A stretch of DNA of 64,000 bases, from the NCBI GenBank assembly GCA_963556145.1, contig OY744473.1, forward strand, positions 2,232,001 through 2,296,000. Reading direction: 5' to 3'. Within the stretch, counting starts at the first letter, position 1; every line of letters begins with the position of its first letter. This DNA is from Hygrocybe punicea (Eukaryota; Basidiomycota; Agaricomycetes; Agaricales; Hygrophoraceae). Made by a program: the position numbers and the translations under genes. Positions 1-11,856 of this stretch are shown here, one piece after another. The notes beneath the pieces were generated by a model. That model had not been told where the DNA came from. It saw nothing but the letters and a program-made list of their open reading frames with translations, and did not search any database.

Positions 1-1250
1 GGTTCCACCTAATGCTGCAGCAATAACTGGCCCTGGGTTGACCCGGTGCTGCAGCAAGAGCTGGGGCCAGGTCAACCCAGTGCTGCAGCAATCGCTGGCT
101 CCCGGTCAACCCAAGCCCTGCAGCAGGTGCTGGACCTGGGTCAACCCAGTGCTGCAGCAATAGCTGGACCCTGGTCAACCTACCCTGCAGCAAGTGCTGG
201 GCCAGGGTCAACCAAGTGCTGCAGCAATAGCTGGATCCTGGTCAACCCAAGCCCTGCAGCAGGTGCTGGACCTGGGTTGACCCAATGCTGCAACAAGAGC
301 TGGACCTGGGTTGACCCAATGCTGCAGCAAGAGCTGGGCCCAGGTCGACCCAGTGCTGCGGAAAGAGCTGGGACCAGGTCAACCCAATGCTGCAGCAAGA
401 GCTGGGACCAGGTCGACCCAATGCTGCAGCAATATCTGGCCCAGGTCAACCCAATGCGGCAGCAATAGCTGGGCCCAGGTCGACCTGGTGGTGCAGCAAC
501 AGCTGGATCCTGGTCAACCCAAGCCCTGCAGGTGCTGGACCCGGGTCAGCCCAATGCTGCAGCAATACCTGGGCCCAGGTCGACCTGGTGCTGCAGCAAT
601 AGCTGATCCTGGTCAACCCAAGCCCTGCAGCAGGTGCTGGACCCGGGTCAACCCAGTGCTGCAACAATAGCTGGGCCCAGGTCAACCCAATGCTGCAGCA
701 ATAGCTGGGCCCAGGTTGACCCTGTGCTGCAGCAAGAGCTGGGACCAGGTCAACCCCATGCTGCAGCAATAACTGGCCCTTGGTTGACTCGGTGCTGCAG
801 CAAGAGCTGGGGCCAGGTCAACCCCATGCTGCAGCAATAACTGGCCCTTGGTTGACCCGGTGCTGCAGCAAGAGCTGGGGCCAGGTCAACCCAGTGCTGC
901 AGCAATCGCTGGACCCCAGTCACCCCACCCTCCAGCAAGTGCTGGGCCCTAGTCAACCCAGTTAGGTCAACCCCAGCCTGCAGCAAGAGCTGGACTGGGG
1001 TCAACCCAGTGCTGCAACAATAACTGCAGCCAGGTCAACCCACATGGCTTGAACAGCTGGGCCTGGGTCAACCCAACCATCCTGGAATAGCTGCCCTGGG
1101 TTAACCGACTCCATGGCAGAGCTGACACCAGGTTGACCCAACCAGCCAGCCTTGACCAGCAAGAGCTGTACCTGGGTCAACCTACCACACCACATTTCCC
1201 CAGCAAGTGCTGTCTTTTGGGTTAACCTACCCCCCCAGCAAGCAACTGCG
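1..1250. repeat. 34-bp GC-rich minisatellite
   Basis: About 34 tandem copies of a 34-bp unit are visible, built around GCTGCAGCAA, an AGCTGG block and GGTCAACCCA. The spacing of GCTGCAGCAA is a regular 34 bp near the start. Copies become degenerate after about 905 and dissolve by about 1250. Because the unit is not a multiple of three, the open frames across it are repeat artefacts. The array continues beyond the left edge of the window. Its degenerate end runs directly into the first recognisable hAT exon. Confidence 0.95.
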
Positions 1251-1269
1251 CTATGTGTACCTACCTTTT

Positions 1270-2852
1270 GCAACTATATCTGCGATTGGGTTAACCAAAA
1301 CGACTGGGTCTACTGGCTTCACCAGGCGGAAAAAAACATGAAGGTCAGTCCACATGACATCAATGTTCATTACTGCTCATTTTTTTGCAGTATGTCGACA
1401 GCTTTGTGGATGAGCTACGATGGGAGGAGGGAGACTCCGCAAAACACGACAAAATCTGTGAACTGAAGCTCACTGCTGAAGAATGGCAATGTGTCCACCT
1501 GTTCCTAGGTCTCCTCACTGTACGTCTATTCCACCTTGCGCTCTATTCCTTATTCCTTGCTCATATCGTTGTAGCATGCCGATAATGCCCAACAAGCATT
1601 TTCGGCTGACCAAGCCTTCACCCTCCATTTGGCTATCCTGGCACTGGAAGCCCTCCACAAGGCTTGGGATTCCCGTGCCAACCGTCCGAAATACAGGCCA
1701 TTTGCCTCCGCTCTGCAAGTTGCATGTTCCAAGATTGATGACTACTATGAAAAGACAACCGATTCACCTGCGTACATTATGGCAATGAGCATGTTCCTGT
1801 TCTATTGATGTTGAAACACATGCTCACAATTAATAGTTCTGGACCTGAACGAGAAAATGGGGTACTTCAAGAAACACTGGTCAGTAGAACTGCAGGAGGA
1901 TGCGTTGAAATGCACCGAGGAAGTCATGAGTTTTGTGCACCGATTTTCCGTATTGCAGTTGTGATTCTATGGATTTTATTTGCAGTTTAAGGAACAATAT
2001 TTGTTGTTAGCGGGAGATTTGAATGTGAAGACAACGGAAGTAAAAAAGATAAAGAAAATTAGTGTTCTCCTTCGGGAGCTTAGTGACCATGAAGACACTG
2101 AAATGAACACAGCTTCTGATCAGCCCGATGATCACAATCAGCCATGGTTGAAGCACTTCCATGCTTACATCGACATCTTGGAGCATGTACTGGAGGGATG
2201 GACAATGATTAAGTGGTGGGGGGTGAGTCTGCGTCGATGCTGCGATTTCTTGATAATTTATGGGCTACTAAATTGTCACGCAGCTCAATTGTCACCGCTA
2301 TCATCCTGCCTGGGCATCACTGGCCCGGGACTACCTTTCTATCATGGCGTCTTCTGTTTCGAGTGAGCGGGCCTTCTCACAGGGTGGGATAACCATAAGC
2401 AAACGCTGTAGCCACCTCAAGGGGGACATAGTGGAAGCCTTACAGGGTGTAAAGTGTGCCGTCTGGCATGATTTTTTATATTGAGAGCCAGTGCCATTGT
2501 CAATGATGGAGGTGGATGGGGATGGGGACCTCGAGGAGGACGACAATGAAGGAGAGTCTTTAGAAAGTGAGGAGAAGGGGTGGGATGAGCTCATTATTGA
2601 TGATGAGGATGAGATTCCGACTGCTGAGGACTTCGATTGATTGTTATGACTGGTCATATCAATACTGATTTTTTTTGGACTCTTTATAGTAAGATACACT
2701 TAAGATATGAATTCAATACAAAAGCCGTGGCCTGGGCCAAGCCAAGCCGGAGCCAGGCCGGAGCCGTCAGCCACAGCTTGGCCTGAGGTTTGAGAAAGCT
2801 GGAGCCCTCTTGGGCCGGGCTTTTGGGCCAAGCTGGGCCGTGCACATCACTA
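1270..2852 (+). mobile_element. hAT element, 5'-truncated, with intact 3' end
   Basis: The transposase coding part is followed by an acidic-coding or 3' UTR stretch and then a GC-rich terminal region made of GGCC/AGCC words. This region ends in the inverted hAT terminus CCGTGCACATCACTA at about 2838-2852. The next 8 bases, CCTGAGGA, are the expected position of a target-site duplication. The left end is not seen, because the minisatellite occupies that side. The same terminus and its CCTGAGGA flank recur inverted at 12536-12560. Confidence 0.75.
1391..2484 (+). CDS. hAT-family transposase, C-terminal half (partial)
   Basis: This is a cut-and-paste transposase fragment. Splicing gives exons 1391-1519, 1575-1788, 1837-1922, 1986-2222 and 2284-2484, which join in one frame of 288 residues with no stop. 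A likely upstream exon is 1270-1343 (its intron 1344-1390 is GTCAGT...TTTGCAG). Recognisable hAT stretches are the DELRWEE region, YYEKTTDSPAY, and the C-terminal dimerisation block MASSVSSERAFSQGG at 2344-2388. The third intron (1789-1836) appears to be GC-AG. The N-terminal zinc-finger and the first catalytic region are missing upstream. The last exon stops at TGA 2482-2484; the region to 2640 still reads as an acidic tail in another frame, so the true C-terminus may have been longer. Confidence 0.85.
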
Positions 2853-3538
2853 CCTGAGGAAGAAAGTGTATTTGTTAGGTAAGACAGTGAGATATTAGCA
2901 TTTGCAGAAAGATCAGAAAAACAGGGGTGAGTTAGAATACAAGGGGAGTACAAGAAAATTATATTACCTGGAAACGGTCAGCTAACAAAGCAATAGTGTA
3001 AGAAGACTTACTCACAGTTGTGAGTAGTGAGACTGAGATCAGGCTGTGACCACATCAAACAAAATGTTACAAGTTGGTCTCAGCAACAGTTGCAATGTAT
3101 GCAACTACACTGGGGCCAACGTCTCAGGCTGCAACATAACACATTGCACATAAAAATAATTTTTGGCAAGAATTCACATTACACAGAATTTACTGTAGAT
3201 TATATTTTGCCTAACAAACATCAAGGGGGCAGGGCCGAGCGAAGCAAGGTCTCAGCCCCCTTTAGGACATATTCCACATACAAAACCCAAAAATATTCTC
3301 TGTACCTATCTTGATTATTATATGTTCACCCAACACCAAATAAAATTCACAATTGTTCCTTTACTACCTATTACATTAATTATTGCTGTTTGCAGTTATT
3401 TTGGCGCGGCACGAAAATTCATGAAAAAATATCAATTTGAGTACCTCTCAATGTTTTGAATTTTAACTCATCAACAACACATCGGAGCACCATAAACTGT
3501 ATACAAAACTTGAAGCTACGAACCATCCGGAGGTGCTC
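2795..3538 (+). repeat. Left arm of a ~745-bp inverted repeat
   Basis: This arm matches the reverse complement of 11857-12601. Coordinates obey x + y = 15396 over at least 2853-3314, so there is no length change there, and a 95-codon open frame in the arm (3027-3314) is identical in the partner (12369-12082). The outer part contains the hAT terminus. The inner part begins near 3394 with CAGTTATTTTGGCGCGGC, which resembles a Tc1-type terminus. The peptide is probably not a gene, because the conservation covers the whole arm, not only the frame. Confidence 0.9.
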
Positions 3539-3781
3539 ATCTATGAAATGAAAGCTTTTGAGCAAAAAAAAGACCTTGTCAGTTTCACACCACTGGTAAA
3601 TCTGTTCCGAATTTCCTTGCTCCAAGTAAAGTAGATACTGAATACTTCATTGGTTTTATAGTAAAAAACAAGTTTCTGGAAGGTGCTCGTTAGGTTTTCA
3701 GTGACAAGTTTCCAATGTTGCAATCTGAGACGATGACTACAAAGTAACATGTGAAGTTCAACGTAGAAGTTGAATATCACC

Positions 3782-4975
3782 ATGAAAGGCATCAAGATCT
3801 CTGAAGACCTTTGCTATGCCATTGTACGAATGCTTCCCCTCTGCTCCTTGGACCAGATAATGGCGTACACCAGAGTTAGTAAACGTCAGATCCAGCGAAT
3901 CAAGCAGCTTTGGCAACAAACAGGAAAACCATTCAAAGCAAGGGAATCACGGAGAAAGGGCCAACCTCGGGTTTTGACTATGGAGAATATTGAGGTTTGT
4001 TGTACTCCTTTATGAATATTGACTTACCCAGATCCCAGTACCTTCGAGGACGGCTTGCCCGAAACTGTGATACCTACCTCGACGAGCTTCAATCTGGTCT
4101 GGAATTGAATTGTGGGGTTGCTGTCAGTATTTCGTCAGTATGGTGTGCCTTGAATCGCTCGGGGTTTACACTCAAGAAGGTAAGCATTCATAAAAACTCA
4201 GTATATTGCTTGAATGCTTATCATGGTTATCTAGGTAACTCGTGTGGCAATGGAACGAAATATTGAGAAGAGGGCCGGTTTTATATATGAAATGGGTTTT
4301 TACACTGCAGAACAGCTCGTTTTTGTAGATGAAAGTTCTGCTGACCGAAGATTGAGCCGGGAATATGGCTATTCTTGTCGAGGTCACCGTGCCGTACGAA
4401 AATCTTTTTTTATTTGCGGTCGAAGGTACAATTCCAATTGCCCCTTTGACACTAAGTCTGAATACTCACAAGTAGTATTACCAGGTATTCTATTTTACCA
4501 GCGCTCTCCTTAGATGGAATTTTAGCATTGGAGATCGTGGAAGGATCCTTCACCACCATTACTTTTGCTCGATTCATCATGGGTCTACTTGGTTGGATGA
4601 ACCCATATCCAGGCCCCAACTCAGTCATTGTGATGGACAATTGTCGTATTCACAAATATGAGCTGATTCAAGAGCTAATCCATGAAAGGTATTACTATTA
4701 CTGATTGACTCCTTTCCCTTGAAAGCAACTCACTTACTTTGGATGTTAGTGGAATGCGCTGCGTCTTTCTTCCACCTTATTCCCCAGACTACAATCGAAT
4801 TGAGCTGACATTCTCAGCTGTGAAGGCTCATCTCCGACGTAACCACCATGCTTTTTTGGCTGCTATGGGAGATCATGATGATATGGGAGTTTATGCTCTT
4901 TTGACTGAGGCGGTTTACTCAGTTTCAGCTCACGACGCAGCTGGGTGGTTCCGTCATTGCAATTATATTACATAG
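3782..4975 (+). CDS. Tc1/mariner-like DD34E transposase, five exons
   Basis: DDE transposase that would cut and join transposon ends. Exons 3782-3994, 4039-4179, 4235-4425, 4485-4688 and 4750-4975 splice in phase to 324 residues with no stop. All introns have GT...AG borders and are 44-61 nt long. An N-terminal helix-turn-helix (RVSKRQIQRIKQLW) is followed by the catalytic core: first Asp in VFVDESSADR, second in VIVMDNCRIHK, and Glu in PPYSPDYNRIEL. Thirty-four residues separate the second Asp from the Glu, the Tc1 spacing. I chose ATG 3782; an in-frame upstream codon near 3770 is not ATG. The gene starts about 240 bp inside the left inverted-repeat arm, which may be its own terminus. Intact splicing suggests recent activity. 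Confidence 0.88.
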
Positions 4976-6602
4976 CTACATGTATTCCATTGGACGAATA
5001 TCAATGTGTACTTTACAATCCTCCCAATTGTTTGTCGCAAGTTTAATTGAACAAAAGCTATGAAAACTTCACCCCGAGACTGCTTCCTCGTTCCCAAGGC
5101 TTACGCTCACTTCCACAGATCCACCCACGAAGCCCCCGAGTCCTGCGCTTCTTCCTCCACTCTCGCTACCTTCACCACCCTCACACGCATCTGCGAAGCC
5201 GATTGCCCATCTTCCTGTTGCTGATGTAAATAGTCCCTCCTTCCTCTCGCAGCTGGCTCAAAGGCCACAGTGCAAATTGTCATTCTCGATCTCGCTCAAA
5301 TGCCTGCACCCGAGCTTGCATTTGCCCTTGCGAATCACCCTGCTCAAAGTCCGGACCTTCCCCACTCACACCGGCCTGCCAGTTCCATCCCAATCTGTCA
5401 TGGTATTGTCCTGAACTCCCAGAGCATGTGTGTCCGCACTACGCTCTCTTCTGTCCTCACTTGCATTCATGTTTGTGTTACCACTCACAGTCGTGGTGGT
5501 CCTCGTTCCTGTCAATGTATGTGCCAGGCCCAGTAACTTGAACTTTCATGCCCGTGATTGAAGTGTGCCCCCACGCCAGAACCAGAACCCAAGACCGAAC
5601 TTGAAGCTGAGAGGTCGTGGATGTCGTGCCGCCGTGACCATTCTCTGTTTCCTGCGATCGAAGAGCTATACAGGGTGGCGGCAGCATGTTTGACGCGTAT
5701 TGCTGCAGCTGCAGCTCTGGATGCGGTTGCTGTAGCTGCTGTTGATGCTGAGATTGTGTACGTGAAGCAGAAATAGAAGCAACAGGGTTGCTGACATGGA
5801 GTGCGACCAGGCATGCTCGTGAGGGTGTCTATGTTGTTGCTGGATGCGTGTATGCGTGGGCGTGGACGCCCATTGGCTCAAAGGTGTGGGAGTGGTGGGA
5901 GCCGGAGAGACGAGTCATGTGCTGCTGCTGCTACTGCTGCTGATGATGATGCAGAAGCACTGGCACCAGCACTCCTGGAAGCACAGGATATGTGCGGAGA
6001 GGGTGGGGAACTGGGATTGGGCATCTGTTAGGTCCGGAGATGATGTGGAGTGGCCGTGTGAGTTGCAGATGAGGTCCACGAATGCATGGTGATCTGGGTG
6101 GATGTGGTATTCGCAAGGGTCTCGATATTGCTGTTGCTGTTGCTGGTGGCAATGGGCATGGTGGGGATCCAGGGTGCACAAGTGCTGGGGCAGATGGAGG
6201 GTATAAATATTAGATATTATAGTCCATATGATGCAAATACAATGAGAAAAAAGTCCTTCGAGCACGCATAGATGCAAAAGGCACAAAATAAATCACAGAG
6301 AACGTCGATCAATCGAGAATGGAGGTGGAGAAAGCCACGTTTGAAGGATCGTCAAGAACGTGGAACCTTTGCTTGAAGTGAACTTGAGTTCGGATGGACC
6401 TCAAGGAAGAGTGTAGGGTGGAGGTCGTCTCCACCCCCCCCCCTGCGATGTCTGGTAAATTAACCAGCGTAGTGCCTGGTCCTACTACCAGACAGACAGA
6501 ATAGCAAAAGCATACATCTTCCCTTTTACCGATGCACAGGCGAAACCTTCTCAATGCGAATCGCCAATCCAGGCAAAGTATCGTAAGACACGATCTGTGC
6601 GG
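4976..6602 (-). other. Host-like GC-rich stretch, possibly the distal part of the cyclin locus
   Basis: No confident gene. The minus strand has several short open stretches rich in Ser, His, Gln and Pro, with CAG/CAC runs (5900-5945, 5700-5740, 6120-6150) typical of disordered fungal protein tails. One minus-strand frame near 5120-5240 ends cleanly in a TGA, with acidic and Gln-rich composition. Because the broken cyclin lies upstream on the same strand and the LTR at 6603-8460 separates them, this could be its displaced C-terminal part. That is inference and no cyclin motif is present here. Confidence 0.3.
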
Positions 6603-7035
6603 TGTCATGATCCAAAGTGGTTTTGGATCAAACATGGTATCAAGCTGACAGCAAGGACACCTGAGTTTATCAGCCTGAAGCAACAGTAGCCAATAACAAG
6701 AATAAAGTTCAAGTTAAGCTATCTTACCTCCACTGATAAGAAAAGACAAGGACACTACCCCAGGACACTGTCCCAAGTTGAGAGACACTTATCAGTTAAA
6801 GGATTAGTTATTAGATGAATTATCCTTAACTTAACTGCTAAGGATAAGACATTAGCTAAAGGCAGGACCATATCAGGCATCAAGATCAAGAAAGATCAAG
6901 GAAGCTGCACAGCCACAATCTTATCTCAGTTGGACCAAAACAAGATAAGAAGCACCATCTTACATCATCCATCAAGATCTATTGATCAAAAGAAGCATTG
7001 TCTGAAGAATTGATCTATCAAGCACAATTTGAAAT

Positions 7036-7622
7036 AGCATGACTCAGCCTTGATCCATGATTCCTGGAGAATCATAGAATACCCCTCAGATCACAGATTA
7101 GATCAGCCCTTGACTTGTGATGACTCAGTTGATCCATCCTCAACATCTTATGACTACTATGACCATATATGGACCACTATGACCATCTATGGCTCATCAT
7201 GACCAAATTATGACCTTTATGACCAATTATGCCAGCATTCCCATCACATCTACCCTAGGAATCTCAGTAATTGACTCCACATGAGTCACCAACCTGTGCA
7301 CTATTTCCAATACCTGCACAACATTATGCCCCATTCTTCTATATGACTCACCAACCTGTGCACTATTTCCAATACCTGCACAGCATTATGCCCCAATTCC
7401 TGTCTATGATTCATCACCTATGCCCCATTTTCCTTTTATGTTTACAGACCTATGCCTCTTTACTCATCACCCTACTTTTCATTTCATATTACTCTTTAAT
7501 GACTCAGTAGTTAGCACTTTTATTTCATATTATGCTTACAAACCCCCTTTCCCATTTCATAATTACTCCCTTATGATTCACACCCTACCCACTTATTTCA
7601 AAATTCTTTCTATGACTCACAG
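7036..7622 (+). promoter_or_regulatory. Cluster of TGACTCA (Gcn4/AP-1-type) motifs in LTR U3
   Basis: At least six TGACTCA/TGAGTCA heptamers lie within about 580 bp upstream of the TATA box (near 7040, 7120, 7280, 7345, 7500 and 7613), along with many half sites such as GACTC and ATGACC. The heptamer is the known binding site of bZIP regulators of the Gcn4/AP-1 class. The second LTR has an even denser set, so the cluster is a property of the element. Regulation by a bZIP factor is inferred. Confidence 0.55.
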
Positions 7623-7644
7623 TGACTCCTGCAGCAGCCAAAGG

Positions 7645-7652
7645 TATAAATA
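7645..7652 (+). promoter_or_regulatory. TATA box of LTR copy 1
   Basis: TATAAATA lies between the U3-like motif cluster and the sequence conserved in both LTR copies just downstream (GGGCCCAGTTTCTGC). Transcription would start about 25-30 bp downstream, near 7680. The equivalent box in the inverted copy is near 51148-51155. Confidence 0.6.
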
Positions 7653-8469
7653 GGGCCCAGTTTCTGCAGGAGACAGTCAGTCATTCCTTTGATTCAACCC
7701 CCCTTCTTCTTTGTACATACCTACTTTTGGTAGTAGTCAGTACATCAATTCAGTCACAGTCACAGTCACAGTCACAGTTCCATTCTCAGTCAGCTTATTA
7801 GTCTCAGACATTAAGTTTAATTGAGTTATCAATATCAGATATATATTGATAGTCTTTTATTACTTGTTTGAGAATATTCTTGACATAGTACCATCACTAT
7901 TGTCAACTTCTTCTGGCAAGAAACTATTGATCTTCATAAAGATATCCCAGTACTTTATTCTGCACTAGTAGCCAATGTGCATTTGAAGCTTCGGAATATT
8001 GTCCAATATCTTGAACATCAACTGCTCTTGTTACTTTTATTTTATCCACGTATCCATTATCATCGCATCCTTTGTTGATAGTCTATTGTCATATCCCTCA
8101 TTGACTTTCACTATCCTCTTGCTCATTGTTCATCATTGCCACTTACACTCATCACCTACCCTTGCTTGATTGTCTATCATCTCAAAGTCTTACCTTGATT
8201 GGAAGACCTCACTATACTTTCATCCTTCAAGTCATATACTCTGACTTACATCTATTATAAGGTAACTGTTCATTGTTATCTAACATCAACTAATCTTTGA
8301 CAGGTATTGTATATTGTTATCAAGAATCAACTACTCTTGATAGGTAACTGTATACTGCTATCTCATATCCTTAACCACTACTATTAGATAACTGCCTTTG
8401 TTATCTAATAACAACTGACATAAGATAACTGTATTGTTATCTCATATAACTATCATCACTAGGTTCAAC

Positions 8470-9430
8470 CTATAACCCCACTAGCAAGTGAGTAAGTACA
8501 TTGAGTTGAGACAAGGACAAATCCACCCTTGCCGAACAACAAGGTAATTTCCTGATCAAAGTCGCACTCCGAAAACCCTTGGTGAGGAACTGTTTTTTTT
8601 CTAAGAAACACTCCCCACGAACAACAGCGGACAGGTCCACCATGCCCGTTGGCATCGGTGGGGATGCAGAGGACGCAGGGGAATTCGAGGTCGAGCTGCA
8701 CGATGACAATGGCGTGTCCGGAGTGGCTGGCGGTGTCCCGTACGACGTCGGTGCGCTGGACGTGGTGGTCGTCATCGTCGTGAAAGAGCCTGATCCGCTA
8801 CTGTTCGGATTGGTCCAGGTGCTGCTGGTGCTGCTTCCTGGGGGCGGCGGCAGAGACGGCTTTGGTGGGGACGGGTGGCGCTGGCCAAATGATGGAATTG
8901 GGCTCATACTCGAATTGTGTGGGACATGCACAGCTGGCAACACCAACGTCGCTGGCGCACCGCCATGGCCACCACCTGCAGATGTAGCGGCCACAAGGGC
9001 CTTCTTTGAAACCATCTGCAGGGAATACGTGGGATAAGGTCCAGATCGACATGACCTCGAAGTCTGCCAATATCGGGTTATCCACGGTGAGCTCCCACTT
9101 GAGGTAGCTGCACATCTCGCGCTCCATCTGGTTGATCTCGCGGAGCGTGAACATGCCCTGAGCGATGATGCTCCAGGACTTGTTCGAGTAGGTATCATCA
9201 CAGATGACCTTCCTGGTGATCATGAACGCCAATATGAAGAGACGGTGACTGGAGGACCCGTGTGCGGTCGGGAACCGAGCTGCAGGAGAACGAGGGCAGT
9301 GAAAGTCACGGAAGAGTGCAGCTTCAAGTTTGTGTGGTGCAGAGCGTATGCGTGTAACTTTGCCCGTCATCCACGTCACGGTCCGCATCTTGAAAACTGC
9401 TACAACCAGTGTCGTATGGTAGTTTCAGCA
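8470..9430 (-). pseudogene. PCL/PHO80-type cyclin, broken
   Basis: The minus strand encodes a fungal cyclin related to Pcl/Pho80 partners of Pho85-like kinases. The cyclin box is seen as ARFPTAHGSSSHRLF, then KVICDDTYSNKSWS, REINQMEREMCSYLKWEL and GPYPTYSLQMVSK. The tail is Pro/Ser/Thr-rich with SMSPIPSFGQRHPSPPKP and TPPATPDTPLSS. The box and the GPYPTY part are in different frames with a few residues missing between them (near 9040-9055), so at least one small deletion has shifted the frame. The N-terminus is unclear; the segment 9280-9400 may contain an intron ending CTCCTGCAG. An LTR lies directly beyond the 3' end. Whether it was captured by the surrounding element or is a resident gene that was invaded is not decided. 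Confidence 0.75.
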
Positions 9431-10241
9431 GAGGCAAGAACCCTGCGAGGCACATCAGGTTCGTTTGTCGTGCCTAAACATCCCCTTCTCACTGATTGCT
9501 TCCCCCTCGCAACTGTCAAACATATCAGTGAAGCCCTTTTGTGGAAAGCGGTTCGCATGCCTCAATAACCTGTGTCCGACAGTTTATGTGGACAAGCAAG
9601 GTCAAAATGAGCGTGTGAGCAGACGCAAACAAAGCTGGACGACCCAGGGAAGCATTTTCAAACCACAGGCACCCTCCGGGCACATCCAAACCTCAGGTGT
9701 GGACTGTCCCACCTCTAGTCTAATCAACTGGCAACTATTCATTTTGTGAACCCAGCCAATGCTATTGATTCACTGTTTTCTAGAGGAATAACCCATAGTT
9801 CACAAGGCCGCGATGTACTTGTCGTCGGCAAGTCTCCCGGGTTGTACAGCTCCCTGATCACCTAGTAAACATGCAGCTACATCAATGGATGTTTGCGCTA
9901 TGTTTCCTAGGTTATGGGTTGTAGGGAATGTGAGTGATGTGTTTCATCTGCCACAAATCACTCACCATCGGTTTTGCCGTGAAGTCAAGAATCCATCCCC
10001 TTTTATGTCGCCTCAAAATCAAACATTTCATGTTTCTGAAGGCCATTGGAGTAAAATTAGGATCGATAAACCAGAGTGACCGAAGTAGTCGTGTGTACAC
10101 AACAGAAGAAGGAAAACAACTCAGTAAGTAGAGCATTTGGGCTAGGAATCTATATAAACCATCATTTTGAATCAAATGAAAAAAACTGAGTGGGGAGTGA
10201 TACTTTTCATGGGGAATCTATCTAAGTCTAAGGCCCAAGGA
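9431..10241. other. No gene recognised
   Basis: Open frames are short and lack recognisable motifs on both strands. The stretch lies between the cyclin remnant and the next minus-strand pseudogene and may contain upstream cyclin exons or promoter sequence that I could not identify. Confidence 0.4.
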
Positions 10242-11584
10242 TTAACGTCTGTCTTTGCAAACCAAGTCAACATCCGTCCTGGCGTACTTCAGAAGTACGA
10301 TTGCGGTACCCATGCTCATTCTGGGACAGATTGTCATCAAATCAGAATGACTGAAATTGGTTTGGTCTGCAATTTCGAGAATACGCCGAATCCCCTGCAC
10401 CTCAAAGTTGGGTATGAATTGACTGAAGTTGTGGCCATCGCAACCACGAGGACCATCATCGAGAGCCTTCAACCATTCACTGATGACAGGGAAAGCTGTT
10501 GGATCATCGGTCGAGGCCGCTTGGGGAGGATTAACCTGGACTTGATTGTCTTGGGCATACTGTGGGGGTGGGGCTCCCGCTTGCATAATAAAGGGTGGTG
10601 TGGGTAGCCCAGGTGGATAGCTATAGTAAGGGAAGGGCATTCCCAAGGGCTTGTGTTGCTGTCAAGGCCGAGTCAAGATCTACGTCAGCAAATAATTTTT
10701 TGGTGTGGTGAGCTTATCTTACGATCATCATCGCCCATAACCCAATGTTAGCATTTGTCAGCTGTTGGTGTTCACCGTTGGAATACACCCAGCATTGTTG
10801 TTTTGGGTGTTTCTTGCAGTTGTACTTGAGTTCGAGGGCTGTAACAATCTGTGCGTTCGTGACTGGACTATCCACGGCATTGTGAACACTTTCAGCCACT
10901 GCAGCCTCCTCCTCCTGTTTTTTGCGCTTTGTGGCTCCCTGCCATTGTGAGGCGCCTAGGTAAGTTGGCTTTTGCTTCGGAGGAAAATTTGTATGCAATG
11001 ACCATCAAAGATTCATCCATATCCAATTTGGTCGCAACCTTTCGTCGAAAGTCTCGGAAGGATATAGTAGACATAACCCTTAGTTCATCAAGCGTTCCAT
11101 CCACTGGGACTTGCACCAGAATTTCAATGGCTTCAGTCTCACTTTCCAAGAACTCCTCGACAACTAAATCCATCAGGTAGTTAGCAAACTGATCTGACAG
11201 CGAAGTTCTTCTCATACCAACACCACCCTGAGTACCTTCAAGTTCATATTCTGTAACATATCCTCCATCGCTGATGCGGCATTCCTCCTCCTTGTCAGAG
11301 GCACTTGTATTCTGGGTTTCCACATTGTCATCTTCACTTGTCGGAGGTTCTTCATGAACTGAGCCAACTGAGGATGGTGTTCTGGACCCAGGAGCTTCTA
11401 GTTTTGCACCTTTATAAGCAGGTTTCGGTTTGGGCCTCAGTTTGGATGGACCAGTATCGGCCGAAGCTTGTAGTGCTTCATTTCTCTTTGGCTCCCTGCG
11501 AGTTCCTTTTGCAGGCCTGCCAACTCGATTGCTGGATCCAGCTTTCTTGGGAGCTGCCCTTTCCTATGCTCGCTTGTTGACCAT
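10242..11584 (-). pseudogene. Basidiomycete-type hypothetical protein with SAM-like C-terminus, broken
   Basis: The product is unrecognised functionally, but its layout is one I associate with repeated basidiomycete genes. From the N-terminus it has a basic, Pro-rich segment (GRPAKGTRREPKRNE). A globular stretch SFRDFRRKVATKLD... follows, then LELKYNCKKHPKQQCWV...HQQLTNANIGLWA and a Pro/Tyr/Gln-rich linker. It ends in a small helical domain (WLKALDDGPRGCDGHNFSQF to VLLKYARTDVD). ATG is at 11584-11582, but an in-frame TAG follows after six codons (11566-11564). A frameshift lies near 10920-10960. An intron with donor GTAAGA near 10728 and acceptor TTGACAG near 10665 joins LWAMMI to QHKPLGMPF in phase. 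Pseudogene status is clear; function is not. Confidence 0.65.
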
Positions 11585-11856
11585 GAGAGTGCAATAGCAG
11601 TAGTTGTGTTGGAGCAACAAAAAAGTGGTGTGTTGTTGTTTGTTCGGATGCCAGGTTAATATGACGTTTCTTGCTTGTTTCTGCATTATAATTCACAAAA
11701 ATTCGTATGCATCTCTAGAATATGCATAACTTCATGGGCCTGTAGGGTAGTATAATGTACGACCATTTTCTAGAGCAGGAAAATTGCAAACTGTCTAGAT
11801 TGGCACAGTAATTGAGCCAAATAAAATAAGCGGTCAAAACATTTTGATTTCAAGCT

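Larger units (their letters stand above)
6603..8460 (+). mobile_element. Solo LTR or LTR fragment, copy 1
   Basis: It begins TGTCATGATCCAAA at 6603, with a nearby inverted GATCCAAA/TTTGGATC pair. The same start occurs inverted at 52054 for a second copy. Shared landmarks in order are clusters of TGACTCA, a TATA box, GGGCCCAGTTTCTGC(A/T)GGAGA just after it, a CTACTTT(T)GGTAGTAG block, an ATATCAGATATAT block and TTATTACTTGTTTGA. This is the layout of U3, R and U5. The right end is not resolved and lies between about 8420 and 8640. No reverse transcriptase or integrase is next to it. It sits between the cyclin remnant and unrecognised sequence. Confidence 0.65.

Noticed and set aside
46..1004. 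Repetitive Gln/Pro/Cys-rich proteins on both strands
   Set aside because: Translations of a 34-bp minisatellite whose period is not a multiple of three; several frames are open at once.
1..1250. CRISPR-like regular repeats
   Set aside because: Direct tandem units without unique spacers in a eukaryotic context.
3027..3314. 95-codon open frame identical in both inverted arms as a conserved gene
   Set aside because: The DNA identity extends far beyond the frame on both sides, so the identity reflects recent duplication and not protein constraint.
6309..6683. 124-codon minus-strand frame across the LTR start
   Set aside because: It crosses the LTR border at 6603, lacks motifs, and the plus strand is open over the same stretch.
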